Source: CAWCJL01 sp963795775
GTDB lineage: Bacteria > Acidobacteriota > Terriglobia > Terriglobales > Acidobacteriaceae
DNA length: 64,000 bases
NCBI GenBank assembly: GCA_963795775.1
Contig: CAWCJL010000005.1
Coordinates: 1-64,000 of the forward strand
Direction: 5' to 3'
The position numbers and the translations under genes were made by a program. Below are positions 26,499 to 35,671 of the stretch, piece by piece. The notes under the pieces were generated by a model. That model had not been told where the DNA came from. It worked only from the letters and a program-made list of their open reading frames with translations, and made no database searches. Position 1 is the first letter of the stretch, and every line of letters begins with the position of its first letter.

Positions 26499-27296
26499 AT
26501 GCCGGAACAGACCCCGGTCGCTGTGGTTACAGGAGGAGCGCAGGGCATTGGCCGTCGTACGGCTGAGTTGCTCGCCGGTCGTGGCTATAGGCTCGCGATC
26601 ATCGATTTACAGGACCCGACCCAGACGATGAACGCGATCGCTTCGACTGGCGGTGAGGCGATTGCCTTCATCGGCAACGTGGGCGAGGACGCGGCGGTAG
26701 AGCGCTTCGCAAGGCTGGTGTTGGACAGATATGGTCGAGTGGACGTGCTGGTGAACAATGCCGGCGTGAGTCATATCTCCCCCGCGGAGCAGACCACAGC
26801 CGCTGCATTTCGCCGCGTGCTCGAAGTGAATCTCGTCGCGCCGTTTCTCCTGGCCAAGGCTTTCGGCCAGAAGATGCTCGAAGCGCGCAGGGGCTCCATT
26901 GTCAACGTGGCCTCCGTAGCTGGACTTCTCGGGATTGCCGACCGCGCTGCCTACAACGCTTCGAAGCACGGCCTGATTGGACTCACGCGCACACTGGCAG
27001 CGGAGTGGGGAGGCCGGGGGGTGCGTGTCAATGCCGTCTGTCCAGGCTGGGTCAAAACCGAGATGGACGAGGCAGACCAGGCAGGTGGCGGCTATAGTGA
27101 CGCCGACATCACGGGACGCGTGCCGATGGCCCGCTTCGCCAATCCCGATGATATTGCCCGCGCCATTGCTTTCCTTGCCGACGATGCGGAAAGCGGCTTC
27201 ATCAACGGCCACTCGCTCGCAGTGGACGGCGGATGGAGCAGCCGACGGAAGCTGGGAATCGCTTCGTCTGCGCAAGCGCTGAGCCGGTGTCGTTGA
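26499..27296 (+). CDS. Short-chain dehydrogenase/reductase (SDR)
   Basis: A 265-residue NAD(P)-dependent oxidoreductase of the classical SDR family: TGGAQGIG cofactor motif at 11-18, acidic D36 after the second strand (suggests NAD preference), NNAG at 86-89, catalytic S139, Y152 and K156 (YNASK), and the PGWVKTEM segment. The C-terminal 15 residues after the usual end (VDGGWSSRR) are extra. Its position before the rhamnosidase suggests a sugar or polyol substrate (for example rhamnose/fucose dehydrogenase type), but this is inference. Confidence 0.9.
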   Translation: MPEQTPVAVVTGGAQGIGRRTAELLAGRGYRLAIIDLQDPTQTMNAIASTGGEAIAFIGNVGEDAAVERFARLVLDRYGRVDVLVNNAGVSHISPAEQTTAAAFRRVLEVNLVAPFLLAKAFGQKMLEARRGSIVNVASVAGLLGIADRAAYNASKHGLIGLTRTLAAEWGGRGVRVNAVCPGWVKTEMDEADQAGGGYSDADITGRVPMARFANPDDIARAIAFLADDAESGFINGHSLAVDGGWSSRRKLGIASSAQALSRCR

Positions 27297-27339
27297 CGAT
27301 CTGTCGTTGTCTTTCGCACTTACGGGGCGCCAGAATTAT

Positions 27340-30249
27340 CTATATTTCTGGATAACTTGCCGTGAAGAAGTGATACGTGCCCGAGCCTACAACGCAGGTC
27401 ACAGATTTCGATGTGCGTTCTACACTGATGATCCCATGGCCAGCCTGAATGGGGCGGTTGCCTTCCGCAACCCTTGCACCCCGCGATGCGCGAAGAGTGA
27501 TGGTGGCAGTCTGACCCGCCGGCACGCGGATGGTGTATTGCGTCCCGGCACGACTCTGCTTCCAGCTTGAGGCAAAGATGCCGTACACAGTATCCACCTC
27601 GGCCGCAGCGCTCCTGACTGCACTTACCGGGGTGGGATGAACCGAAAGGCGGTGCGACGGCAGTTTGGAGAAATCAATTTCCAGCCCGGCGAGCCCGCGA
27701 TAGAACCACTCCTCTGCATGCCCCAGCATGAAGTGATTCTGCGAATTCTTCGGGTTTCCATCCCATGCTTCCGTGAGCGAGGTCGCGCCGTGAGCAATCT
27801 GGTACCCGTAGCTGGGGGAGTCGGTGCGCGACAACATGTCCGCCAGCACGTCGGAGCGGCCAGCCTGCGTCAGCGCGAGTACAACATAGTGGAACCCGAT
27901 GTCGCCAGCAGTAACGTGGTCGTGATGCTGACGGATATCTTCGATGAGCCTCGCCAGCACCGCCGCTCTCTGGTCAGCAGGCACCAGCCCCAATGCGAGC
28001 GGCATCGCATTGGCCGTCTGGCTGTCGCGGTCGTACGCGCTATCTTGTGGGTGGAAGAACGCGCGGTTGAATGCGTTCTTCACCTGTTCCGCTTCCGCGG
28101 TGTAAGTCGCATCCTCGCGGTTGTTGAGAATGCGGCATATCTCAGCCATTGCGAGCAGGTCTTCATAGTAAGTCGCGGTGGCGGTCAGGCCTGTGCTCGT
28201 CAGTTGTGAGATACCCGGCTCGCCCGGGCCAATGTCATACCAGTCCCCCAGTCCATACGCCAGAATGTGCTCCTTCGACCGCGACCGCAAGTATGCGATG
28301 TACTGCTCCATGGTGGCGAAATGTTGAGCGAGGATGCGCGTATCTCCATAGAAGCGATAGGCGGCAAATGGACTCAGGATGGCAGCGCTGCCCCACTCCG
28401 GGGAATCGCGAAAGGCCGTGCTAGCGCCAGCTCTGTCCACAAAGGCAACAAACTCCGGCGCGATCCCCGGTACCAGTCCGCTCGGAAGCTGCGAGTCGGC
28501 CATATCATCCGCCATCTTTTCGTACAGGTTGCGGACGCCGAAGTTATCCATAATCCAGGTCGCGGCCAGGTGAGTCTGCTCCAGCCAGCCTAGCTTTTCC
28601 CGAGTCGGGCAGTCGGTCAGCACGCTAAACATGTTGCTCAGGATGGCCTGATCGATCAGTCGATGAATCTTCATAAACAGCAGATCGCTCGTGGTAAAGC
28701 GGCCATCCACGCTCACCCCGTCATGCAGGAAACTGCCCTTCAGCGCGACCATGCGCGGCAAATGACGAGTGCCCTTCTGCCCCGGCGCAGGCTGCAGGGT
28801 CACCTCCACATAGCGGAACCCGTTGTAGCTGAATTGTGGGTGCCATGCCTCGAGGCCCACTCCCTTCAATGTGTAACCGAATGAGTTCTCATGGCCGGGA
28901 AACGCGTTGTTGCTGGCCTGTGTCACATGGCCGCGCTCGTCTACGAGTTCCCCGGGCAGCAGTTTTAACAGACTGCCTCGCGGGCCACGCACAGCAATAT
29001 CCGGCCATCCGGAAAAGTTCATGCCCAGGTCGTACACGACATCATCAGGGCTAAAGCGAACGGTATGGACAGGATGGAATGTGCGCGCGACCACGACGGG
29101 CTGCATGGGCTGGGCGACCAGCAACCCGCCCGGTCCGGAGACCTCGGTGGCTGACAGCCAGCCGCGTGCGTCGAAGCCGGCACGATCCCAGCCGTGCATA
29201 TCTTTGCGGGCATCGTAGTCTTCTCCACCATAGATAGTGGAGAACGTTATGGGTCCCGGGCTGGTGGTCCACGTATGGTCGCTTGCGATGATTGTAGACG
29301 AGCCGTCGTCAAACCGCATTGTCAACTGCAGGATCAGCTTCGGCTGGCCGAACGAGCCAGTGAATTTGGTGTATCGGCCGGCCACGGCGGGCACGTCGTA
29401 CATTCCGTTTCCCAGCATTACACCCAGCACGTTGCTGCCTGGCTTCAGCAGAGTCGTGACATCGTACAGGTTGTAGAAAATGCGTTTCCGGTAGTCCGTC
29501 CATCCCGGATTCAATACAGTTGTGGTGACGTTTAGCCCGTTGATGCGCAGCTCGTACTGGCCCAGACCGGAGACCGCCACCAACGCGCTGGCAACGTGCT
29601 TCCGAATCGCGAAGCCGCGGCGAAAGAGCGGCAGGGGAGCCGGCGTCCTCTCCGGCAGGTCCACGCCCTCCCGTGCCGGCGGTAGCGGAGGCCCGTCGTT
29701 GCCGGCTGCAATCCAGTGTGCTTTCCACGCGGATGCATGCAGCATGCCCGCGTACCACGAGGCCGGCGCACTCCAGGCGGAGGGCCGGCCATTCCGGTCC
29801 CATACCATTACCTTCCAGTAGTAGCGCGACTCCGGCTCGAGGTTCGCGCCAATGCCGAGTGCCTGGACCTGCGCGGAGGAATTGATATGGCGGCTGTCCC
29901 ACACGTCACCCTGGTTCCTGCGCAGGTGCGCGCGTGAGCTTGCAACCAGCACACGATAAGCCGTTTGGGTCACGCCGCGAGCCGTGGGCGGACGTGCTGC
30001 AAGCTGCCAACTGAGCCGTGGCTGCACTGCGTCGATGCCGGTCGGGTTGGTTCGCCCCTCCGTCTTCAGCCTGACGGCGATCAGGCTACTGGCGAAGGCC
30101 GCCTGCGCCGCCATAGCGAGGCAGCAGCACAGGCTGATAGACCACAGCAGCAGGCCGGGTCGGCGCGCGATTGCGGCGTGATGTGCTGTCTGCAGGGAGA
30201 GTGGTCGCTTCAGAGCAGGCCTCCTACGGCTTCCAGCGTGCAAGAACAC
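27340..30249 (-). CDS. Secreted alpha-L-rhamnosidase (GH78)
   Basis: About 970 residues. After a signal peptide (hydrophobic LLLWSISLCCCLAMAAQAAFA) comes the GH78 layout: an N-terminal Fn3-like module (PTGIDAVQPRLSWQL...TAYRVLVAS), the Bac_rhamnosid_N domain (YELRINGLNV...LNPGWTDYRKR, LGVMLGNGMYD), a concanavalin-like domain, the (alpha/alpha)6 catalytic barrel with SVLTDCPTREKLGWLEQ, ATWIMDNFG and SGLVPGIAPEF, then WDGNPKNSQNHFMLGHAEEWFYRGLAG and a C-terminal beta domain. The enzyme removes terminal L-rhamnose from plant or microbial glycans. The start is uncertain: GTG at 30249 gives a long n-region and ATG at 30114 would cut the signal peptide. It is divergent from inositol oxygenase. Confidence 0.9.
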   Translation of the reverse strand: MFLHAGSRRRPALKRPLSLQTAHHAAIARRPGLLLWSISLCCCLAMAAQAAFASSLIAVRLKTEGRTNPTGIDAVQPRLSWQLAARPPTARGVTQTAYRVLVASSRAHLRRNQGDVWDSRHINSSAQVQALGIGANLEPESRYYWKVMVWDRNGRPSAWSAPASWYAGMLHASAWKAHWIAAGNDGPPLPPAREGVDLPERTPAPLPLFRRGFAIRKHVASALVAVSGLGQYELRINGLNVTTTVLNPGWTDYRKRIFYNLYDVTTLLKPGSNVLGVMLGNGMYDVPAVAGRYTKFTGSFGQPKLILQLTMRFDDGSSTIIASDHTWTTSPGPITFSTIYGGEDYDARKDMHGWDRAGFDARGWLSATEVSGPGGLLVAQPMQPVVVARTFHPVHTVRFSPDDVVYDLGMNFSGWPDIAVRGPRGSLLKLLPGELVDERGHVTQASNNAFPGHENSFGYTLKGVGLEAWHPQFSYNGFRYVEVTLQPAPGQKGTRHLPRMVALKGSFLHDGVSVDGRFTTSDLLFMKIHRLIDQAILSNMFSVLTDCPTREKLGWLEQTHLAATWIMDNFGVRNLYEKMADDMADSQLPSGLVPGIAPEFVAFVDRAGASTAFRDSPEWGSAAILSPFAAYRFYGDTRILAQHFATMEQYIAYLRSRSKEHILAYGLGDWYDIGPGEPGISQLTSTGLTATATYYEDLLAMAEICRILNNREDATYTAEAEQVKNAFNRAFFHPQDSAYDRDSQTANAMPLALGLVPADQRAAVLARLIEDIRQHHDHVTAGDIGFHYVVLALTQAGRSDVLADMLSRTDSPSYGYQIAHGATSLTEAWDGNPKNSQNHFMLGHAEEWFYRGLAGLEIDFSKLPSHRLSVHPTPVSAVRSAAAEVDTVYGIFASSWKQSRAGTQYTIRVPAGQTATITLRASRGARVAEGNRPIQAGHGIISVERTSKSVTCVVGSGTYHFFTASYPEI

Positions 30250-30342
30250 AGCAGACCGCGCTCCCTCATTCCAGTTGGCCGCCGTTGTTTCCAGGTGTAC
30301 GATAATCACCGCTAACCTAAAACAAAAGCCGGGGAGATCGTT

Positions 30343-31203
30343 GTGAAAACTGACGTCGTCGATGCCAAGCAGCCGTTGGGTGATCTGGACGAGTGGGACG
30401 ATTTCCTCGAGGGGCGCTACAAGGAAGGCCGCACCACGGAAGACTTCCGTGTATACGATGCGAATGCCACTCCGGGCGTGGCGGAGTTCTATCGACTGAA
30501 CCACGAGAAGCAGACGGTGGCCTACACGCTGGGGAAGGAAGAAGAGTACTTCAGCTTAAGAAAAGGCAAGAAGACCATCTGGGAAGCGGCAGAGTTTCTG
30601 AACACGCTGGTGGACGACAGCGACCCCGATACGGACCTGACGCAGATCGAGCACCTGCTCCAGACCTCCGAGGCGATCCGCAAGGATGGGCACCCGCGCT
30701 GGATGGTGCTGACTGGCTTCCTGCATGACCTGGGTAAGTGCCTGTGCCTTTACGGTGAGCCGCAATGGGGCGTGGTGGGAGATACCTTCCCGGTAGGGTG
30801 CGCATGGTCGAAGGACATCGTCTTTCACGAGTACTTTGCGGCGAATCCTGACCGGAATGTACCGGAGTACCAGACCAAGTACGGTATTTACGAGCCCGGA
30901 TGTGGACTGGAAAACGTGCACATGTCCTTCGGCCACGATGGTTATATCGCCAAAGTGATGGAGCCCTATCTGCGCGACGAAGCGCTCTATATGTTGCGCT
31001 TCCACTCCTTCTATCCGTGGCACCGGCACGGCGCATACGACTACTTGTGCAACGACAAGGACCGCTCCATGCTCGAGTGGGTCCTGAAGTTTAATCAATA
31101 CGACCTCTACTCAAAGGGGCACACCCGTCCGAACGCGGAAGAGTTGAGGCCGTATTACGACGATCTGTTCACAGAGTTTCTGCCCGCACAGATCGACTGG
31201 TAG
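30343..31203 (+). CDS. Inositol oxygenase (MIOX)
   Basis: A 286-residue di-iron HD-domain oxygenase that cleaves myo-inositol to D-glucuronate. All six iron ligands of the mouse enzyme have clear counterparts: H104 (QIEH), H128-D129 (FLHDLGK), H198 (SFGHDGY), H221 (RFHSF) and D254 (NQYD). The substrate-binding DPDTDLTQIEH and the KFNQYDLYSK tail also match. The start is GTG at 30343 with GGGGAG about 6 bases upstream. MIOX is mainly eukaryotic; bacterial forms are known but uncommon, including in Acidobacteria. Convergent with the GH29 gene and divergent from the rhamnosidase. No glucuronate-utilisation gene is in the window. Confidence 0.93.
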   Translation: MKTDVVDAKQPLGDLDEWDDFLEGRYKEGRTTEDFRVYDANATPGVAEFYRLNHEKQTVAYTLGKEEEYFSLRKGKKTIWEAAEFLNTLVDDSDPDTDLTQIEHLLQTSEAIRKDGHPRWMVLTGFLHDLGKCLCLYGEPQWGVVGDTFPVGCAWSKDIVFHEYFAANPDRNVPEYQTKYGIYEPGCGLENVHMSFGHDGYIAKVMEPYLRDEALYMLRFHSFYPWHRHGAYDYLCNDKDRSMLEWVLKFNQYDLYSKGHTRPNAEELRPYYDDLFTEFLPAQIDW

Positions 31204-31239
31204 TTACGGCTTCGCCAGGAAGTGCGAATTCTGTTCGAC

Positions 31240-32904
31240 TTACTTGGTTTGCACGGGGCCATCGAGCGCGATGCGGAACGCGTAGGCTGGTTCGTCCGCA
31301 GGCTTGGCGGGCACGGTGATGTGCAGCCCGTCCGCCTGTTGCTTATACGTCAGCTTCGCCCCGGAGCCCAGCATTGTCACGCTCTGAATCTGCTGCTTCA
31401 GCCTGCCATTTGTGCCGAGTGCCTGGACGACCGCTTCACCTGAAGCCGGCCAGCCCATCTCGATGGCAAACAAGTCGGAGCCTTTCGTTGTAAAGCGGAA
31501 GTCCTGCGGCGTGTAGGTCTGGGTGTCGGTATCGTGAAAGGATCCGGCTGCTGCTTTGGTTGGCCCTTCGCCGTAAGTTTTCCACGGACGTGTGCCATAG
31601 ATTGCGTCGCCATTCACTTGAAGCCACTGGCCGACGGAACGGAGCACCTGCTGCACTTCGTCGGGGATCGTGCCATCCGATCGGGGGCCGATGTTCAACA
31701 GAAGGTTCCCGTTCTTGCTCACGATATCCACGAGCTGGTCTACCACGAAGGTGGGTGTCTTGTAAGTATCGTTTTGTATATAGCCCCAGGATTTATTACT
31801 GACCGACGTATCTGTTTGCCATACCGAAGGACGGATATCGGCGAGCTGGCCGCGCTCAATATCGAGCACGCCGGAGTTTTTCTGCATATCGACCAGCTTG
31901 TAGTTGATCACGCCGACGGGCCCGTTCTTCTCCGACGCGTTGTAATAATAAGCCGCGAAGCGCGCCAGGTAAGGTCGTACGGAAGGCTGTCCGATCCACC
32001 AATCGAAGTACATCAGATCCGGATGATACTTCTGCACGATTTCCGCAGATCGGGCGAGCCAGTCCTCTGCATACGCGGGGTCTACATAGGTCCAATCCTG
32101 CGCCAATTCGTGTTCGTCGTCCTGTACCTGCACCTGCGCGGGCCCATAGAAGGCAGCGTACTTGGGATCGTTTACGTCGGAAGGAATCTCGCGGCCGCCA
32201 TCCATAAACCAGTCATGCTCGATACGGTGTGAAGAGGCGCCGAGGTGCAGACCTTCCGCCCGCACAGCCTTGGCCAGGTCGCCGACCAGGTCGCGGTGCG
32301 GTCCCATCTTGGCTGCGGTCCAGTCGCTCAGCCCGCTGTCATACATTGCGAAGCCATCGTGGTGTTCAAAGACAGGAACCACATACCTAGCTCCCGCCTG
32401 CTTGAAGAGCCGCGCCCATGCCTGGGGATCGTAGTGCTCCGCTTTGAACATGGGGATGAAGTCCTTGTAGCCGAAGCTGGTCAACGGGCCGTAGGTGGCT
32501 ACCTGGTGCTGGTTCTCTTTCGTGCCCGTCTGGTACATGTTCCGCGGATACCACTCACTGCCGAAGGCGGGAACGGAATACAAGCCCCAGTGGATGAAAA
32601 TGCCAAACTTTGCGTCCTGGTACCACTCAGGGGCTTTGTAGTGCGAAAGCGACCGCCAGTCCGGACGAAAGGCGCCGTCGTGATCCACACGGTCCACTTC
32701 CTTCAGGATGGCTGCACGATTGCTGTCGTATTTGGCGCTGGCCTTCTGCCATTCCTGCGCGAAGCGCTCAGCTTCCTCGGAGGCGGTGGGCGCAGTGGGA
32801 GCCTGCGCGAGAGCGTGCGGCAGAAGCGCGCATGCGAGGAGCAGAAGAGGTGCGGCACGGCGGAGCAGCAAATGTGCCGATGGCTGAGGCGGTATTCCGA
32901 TCAT
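31240..32904 (-). CDS. Secreted alpha-L-fucosidase (GH29)
   Basis: A 554-residue protein with a signal peptide (LLLACALLPHALAQ) followed by the GH29 barrel: WYQDAKFGIFIHWGLYSVPAF, SEWYPRNMY, AGARYVVPVFEHHDGFAMYDS, HDWFM, and PDLMYFDWWIG carrying the nucleophile Asp near residue 299, then GNLLLNIGPRSDGTIP. A C-terminal beta-sandwich of about 90 residues follows. It hydrolyses terminal alpha-L-fucose. The ATG at 32904 directly precedes the signal peptide. It stands convergent with MIOX and forms part of a deoxy-sugar-releasing block with the GH78 enzyme. Confidence 0.92.
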   Translation of the reverse strand: MIGIPPQPSAHLLLRRAAPLLLLACALLPHALAQAPTAPTASEEAERFAQEWQKASAKYDSNRAAILKEVDRVDHDGAFRPDWRSLSHYKAPEWYQDAKFGIFIHWGLYSVPAFGSEWYPRNMYQTGTKENQHQVATYGPLTSFGYKDFIPMFKAEHYDPQAWARLFKQAGARYVVPVFEHHDGFAMYDSGLSDWTAAKMGPHRDLVGDLAKAVRAEGLHLGASSHRIEHDWFMDGGREIPSDVNDPKYAAFYGPAQVQVQDDEHELAQDWTYVDPAYAEDWLARSAEIVQKYHPDLMYFDWWIGQPSVRPYLARFAAYYYNASEKNGPVGVINYKLVDMQKNSGVLDIERGQLADIRPSVWQTDTSVSNKSWGYIQNDTYKTPTFVVDQLVDIVSKNGNLLLNIGPRSDGTIPDEVQQVLRSVGQWLQVNGDAIYGTRPWKTYGEGPTKAAAGSFHDTDTQTYTPQDFRFTTKGSDLFAIEMGWPASGEAVVQALGTNGRLKQQIQSVTMLGSGAKLTYKQQADGLHITVPAKPADEPAYAFRIALDGPVQTK

Positions 32905-32986
32905 GGAAATCCTCGCGTGCAATCGTCGATTCACTATATCGCCAATGCCCGTGCTGGATGCTGGATTCGATCCATGAGGAAGAGAA

Positions 32987-33027
32987 GAAAAAGGCACCGG
33001 GGAGGGGTACGCTCCAGGGTGCCTTTT
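32987..33027 (-). terminator. Rho-independent terminator downstream of the charged exported protein gene
   Basis: AAAGGCACC and GGTGCCTTT arms (32990-32998 and 33018-33026) pair; on the minus strand the hairpin is followed by TTTTTCTTCTC. The plus strand also has TTTT after the hairpin, so it may act both ways. Confidence 0.75.
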
Positions 33028-33067
33028 GTGCTTGGAACTGTTCAGGCTCGATGTATCGCGGCGGTGT

Positions 33068-33445
33068 TCAGTCGCGATCGTGGTCGCGATCGTGATCACG
33101 GTGGTCACGGTCGCGCCCGCCCATGAGGTGATCTGCACCGGCCTGGTAGCCGCGCCGGAAGCCCTCACGATAGGCCTTGCGATCGCGGGAGTGCACATTA
33201 TCCGGATGACGATATTCTTCGCGGTTGTTGACATCGAAGGCGCGGTGGTTTTCATAATCCTTCCGAGCACCTTCCACGCCGTCATGGTATCCGCGGCGCT
33301 CTATCTCCGAGAGTTCGCTTGGCGGAGCTTCCCAGCCCTCCTGATAGACGGCCGGGGGCGCGGATGCAGCAAACGTGTGCGGAGTCGCCATTCCGAGAGT
33401 CGCTACCGCAGCGATCAGGGCAAATGCAGTTTGTCCAGCTTTCAT
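33068..33445 (-). CDS. Small exported charged protein with Arg/Asp/His repeat tail
   Basis: A 125-residue protein: signal peptide (FALIAAVATLGMATPHTFAA), a middle with two related segments (RRGYHDGVEGARKDYENHR and YREGFRRGYQAG, both 'GY.dG..gA' like), and a C-terminal tail of alternating Arg, Asp and His (RDRDHRDHDRDHDRD). The paired segments resemble short YxxGxxxG motifs seen in small secreted acidobacterial proteins; no function known. The ATG at 33445 follows GGAGGGACA. The histidine/aspartate tail might bind metal (inference). It has its own downstream terminator. Confidence 0.75.
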   Translation of the reverse strand: MKAGQTAFALIAAVATLGMATPHTFAASAPPAVYQEGWEAPPSELSEIERRGYHDGVEGARKDYENHRAFDVNNREEYRHPDNVHSRDRKAYREGFRRGYQAGADHLMGGRDRDHRDHDRDHDRD

Positions 33446-33627
33446 TGTCCCTCCAGTGGTTGAGACCATCTATCCGATGGGCAGTTGCAAGGGCGCGGTT
33501 GTCTGTGCAACGAGCGCGGAGTGTTGGTGGCAAGCGGTGTTCGCATTCTTAACTCTATGCGTATGTATGACCCGCACTGCGGCATAGAGTCGCTGTGGAA
33601 CTCGCGATAACTTACCCGGTTAGGTAA

Positions 33628-35580
33628 TTAAGAGTGTGGCGAGGATGCCAGCGATGGGGCTAATTCGGTGTCGGCTACCTGGGCAGGAGTGGATGCAGTG
33701 TCGTTCAGCGTGAACCAGAAGGTAGCGCCTTGGCCAACCTTGCCCTCCGCCCAGATATGCCCTTGATGGCGGGCGATGACGCGTGCGACGGTGGCGAGAC
33801 CAATGCCGGAGCCGGTGAAATCCTTATCACCGTGGAGGCGGTTGAAGGCATGAAATAGCTTGCCTGCATATTGCTGATCGAAGCCCGCGCCGTTGTCGCG
33901 CACATAGTAAGCCTGCTGCTCTGGGGACCAGCCGAACTCCACTACGGCGGAAGGCATCTTCGAGGTGAACTTGACGGCGTTGCCCAGCAGGTTTTCGAGT
34001 GCTGCGCGCACTAACTGCACGTCGGCTTCAACGGACAAATTGGCCTCAATGTGGAATTCGATCGCCCGGGCGCGATTCTGTTGCGCCAGTTCGTCTGCGA
34101 TGGTCTGGGCGGCGGCGCTGATGTCCATCGGCTCGCGCACCAGATCGGCGCGGGTGATGCGGGAAAGCTGGAGCAGCGCGTCGATGAGCAGGCCCATGCG
34201 TTGCACGCCGGCACGCACGCGCCGGATGTAGTTCTTGCCATTGCTATCGATGATCTTCCCGTAGTCTTCTTCGAGGGCGAGGCTGAAGCCATCGATGGTG
34301 CGCAAGGGCGCGCGGAGATCGTGAGAAACGGAATAGCTGAAAGCCTCGAGCTCCTTGTTGGTGGTTTCGAGCTCAGCCGTGCGCTGCCGTACGCGCTCTT
34401 CGAGTACCGTGTTCAGCTCCTGGATTTCGGCGGCGCTGGCCTCTGCCAGCCGGCGTGCGGTGCGCTCGCTTTCGTAGGCTTCCGCGCGGTCGATGGCGAT
34501 GGCGATGCGGTCTGCAGTAACGGAAAGGAGCTGCTCATCGTTCTCGGTAAAAGGCCGGAGCGTGCGCCGGCCGGCAATGAGGATGGCCGACACCTGCTCG
34601 TACTGACGCAGGGGCGCGAGCATGACTGAGGCGGAGTCGGCCGGCACCAGCGCGCCGAGCTCGCGTGCAGGTTCGTCCTGGTGGCCGAGGCGCGTGGGCG
34701 TTGGTGCTGCGATGATCCTGGCGAGCAGGGGCGCATTCGCGATGGGGATGGATTCGCCCGGCACGGCAGGCGTGCCTTCGGCGGCGATGACGGTCAGCGC
34801 ACCCTCGCGCACGGTGCCCAGTGCGGCACTGTCCGCATCCACCATCTGCCGAACGGTGGAGAGCAGGTGTGAGGTCAACTCGGTCAGCGTGAGCTGTGAG
34901 AGGGCAACATCGCTGAGGCTCTGCAGCCGGGCGAGCTGGGCGGCGGTTGCGCTGGCGCTATCCCGCAGGCTGCGTTCGCGCTGTAGCTGCCGGATCATGA
35001 AGAGCAGCAACGCGAGGTCGAGCAGACTGGCGAAGAGTACGGTGATGCGCGTCTGGATGGCGTTTTTGTGTGCTTTTGCGGTGCGCTGGACGAGGAGAGC
35101 CGACTCTTCCTGCTGCATGGATTCCGAAAGGTTCTGCACCTGGTCCATGGCGCTCTTGCCGTGCACGGTGAGCGCCAGCCCTGCAGCATTGTGTGAAGAC
35201 AACGCGCCGTCGAGAGACCCCATGCGGTTCTCGATGACCTGTTCTATCTGTTCAGAGCGCACCTGTTGCTGCAGGTTATCGGCGGTCAGCCGGCGAAAGT
35301 CTGCCAAATGCCGGGGCAGCGCCGCCTTTGCCGCCTGATAACTACTAAGGTCCTCCGGTGCGCGGGTGAGAAGGTAATCGCGGTTGGCCGTTTCAGCGCT
35401 CTTCAGCTCGCTCTGAATCTGGTCCATGGCATGGATGACCTGCCAGGAATGAGTGACCCATGCCTGGCTCTCCTGCAGCACCTGGACGGAGCGAAAAGCA
35501 AGGTAAGCATTGCCCGCAACAATGGCGAACGCTGCAAGAAACAGCACATGGATAACAGAGCCGGTTTTCCCAAGGGCCAT
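33628..35580 (-). CDS. Membrane sensor histidine kinase (CHASE3-GAF-HisKA-HATPase)
   Basis: A 650-residue kinase: TM helix (about 8-28), a CHASE3-type extracellular helical domain (about 35-170, with YLLTRAPEDLSSY), TM helix (about 180-200), a GAF domain (about 225-375), a coiled coil (EIQELNTVLEERVRQRTAELETTNKELEAF region), HisKA with the phospho-acceptor His in YSVSHDLRAPLR, and HATPase_c with N box ENLLGNAVKF, DNGAGFDQQY and GSGIGLATV. This layout resembles phytochrome-like and light/redox kinases but lacks PHY. No response regulator is adjacent. The ATG at 35580 was chosen just before the first TM helix. It lies 92 bp downstream of nupC on the same strand. Confidence 0.9.
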   Translation of the reverse strand: MALGKTGSVIHVLFLAAFAIVAGNAYLAFRSVQVLQESQAWVTHSWQVIHAMDQIQSELKSAETANRDYLLTRAPEDLSSYQAAKAALPRHLADFRRLTADNLQQQVRSEQIEQVIENRMGSLDGALSSHNAAGLALTVHGKSAMDQVQNLSESMQQEESALLVQRTAKAHKNAIQTRITVLFASLLDLALLLFMIRQLQRERSLRDSASATAAQLARLQSLSDVALSQLTLTELTSHLLSTVRQMVDADSAALGTVREGALTVIAAEGTPAVPGESIPIANAPLLARIIAAPTPTRLGHQDEPARELGALVPADSASVMLAPLRQYEQVSAILIAGRRTLRPFTENDEQLLSVTADRIAIAIDRAEAYESERTARRLAEASAAEIQELNTVLEERVRQRTAELETTNKELEAFSYSVSHDLRAPLRTIDGFSLALEEDYGKIIDSNGKNYIRRVRAGVQRMGLLIDALLQLSRITRADLVREPMDISAAAQTIADELAQQNRARAIEFHIEANLSVEADVQLVRAALENLLGNAVKFTSKMPSAVVEFGWSPEQQAYYVRDNGAGFDQQYAGKLFHAFNRLHGDKDFTGSGIGLATVARVIARHQGHIWAEGKVGQGATFWFTLNDTASTPAQVADTELAPSLASSPHS

Positions 35581-35671
35581 AGAACACTCTGCTGCTGAAT
35601 GTACTCGAGGCACCGCTTCCCATCAATTTCAGCTTGCGCCAGTGCCGGATGGGCGCCCACGCGCGGCCGGT

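Noticed and set aside
30280..30310. GATAAT-like -10 before the inositol oxygenase gene
   Set aside because: No -35 hexamer at an acceptable distance; not listed as a promoter.
33062..33110. Short periodic palindromic DNA considered as a CRISPR-like or origin repeat
   Set aside because: The period is 6 bp without spacers and it is in frame within the charged protein's tail.
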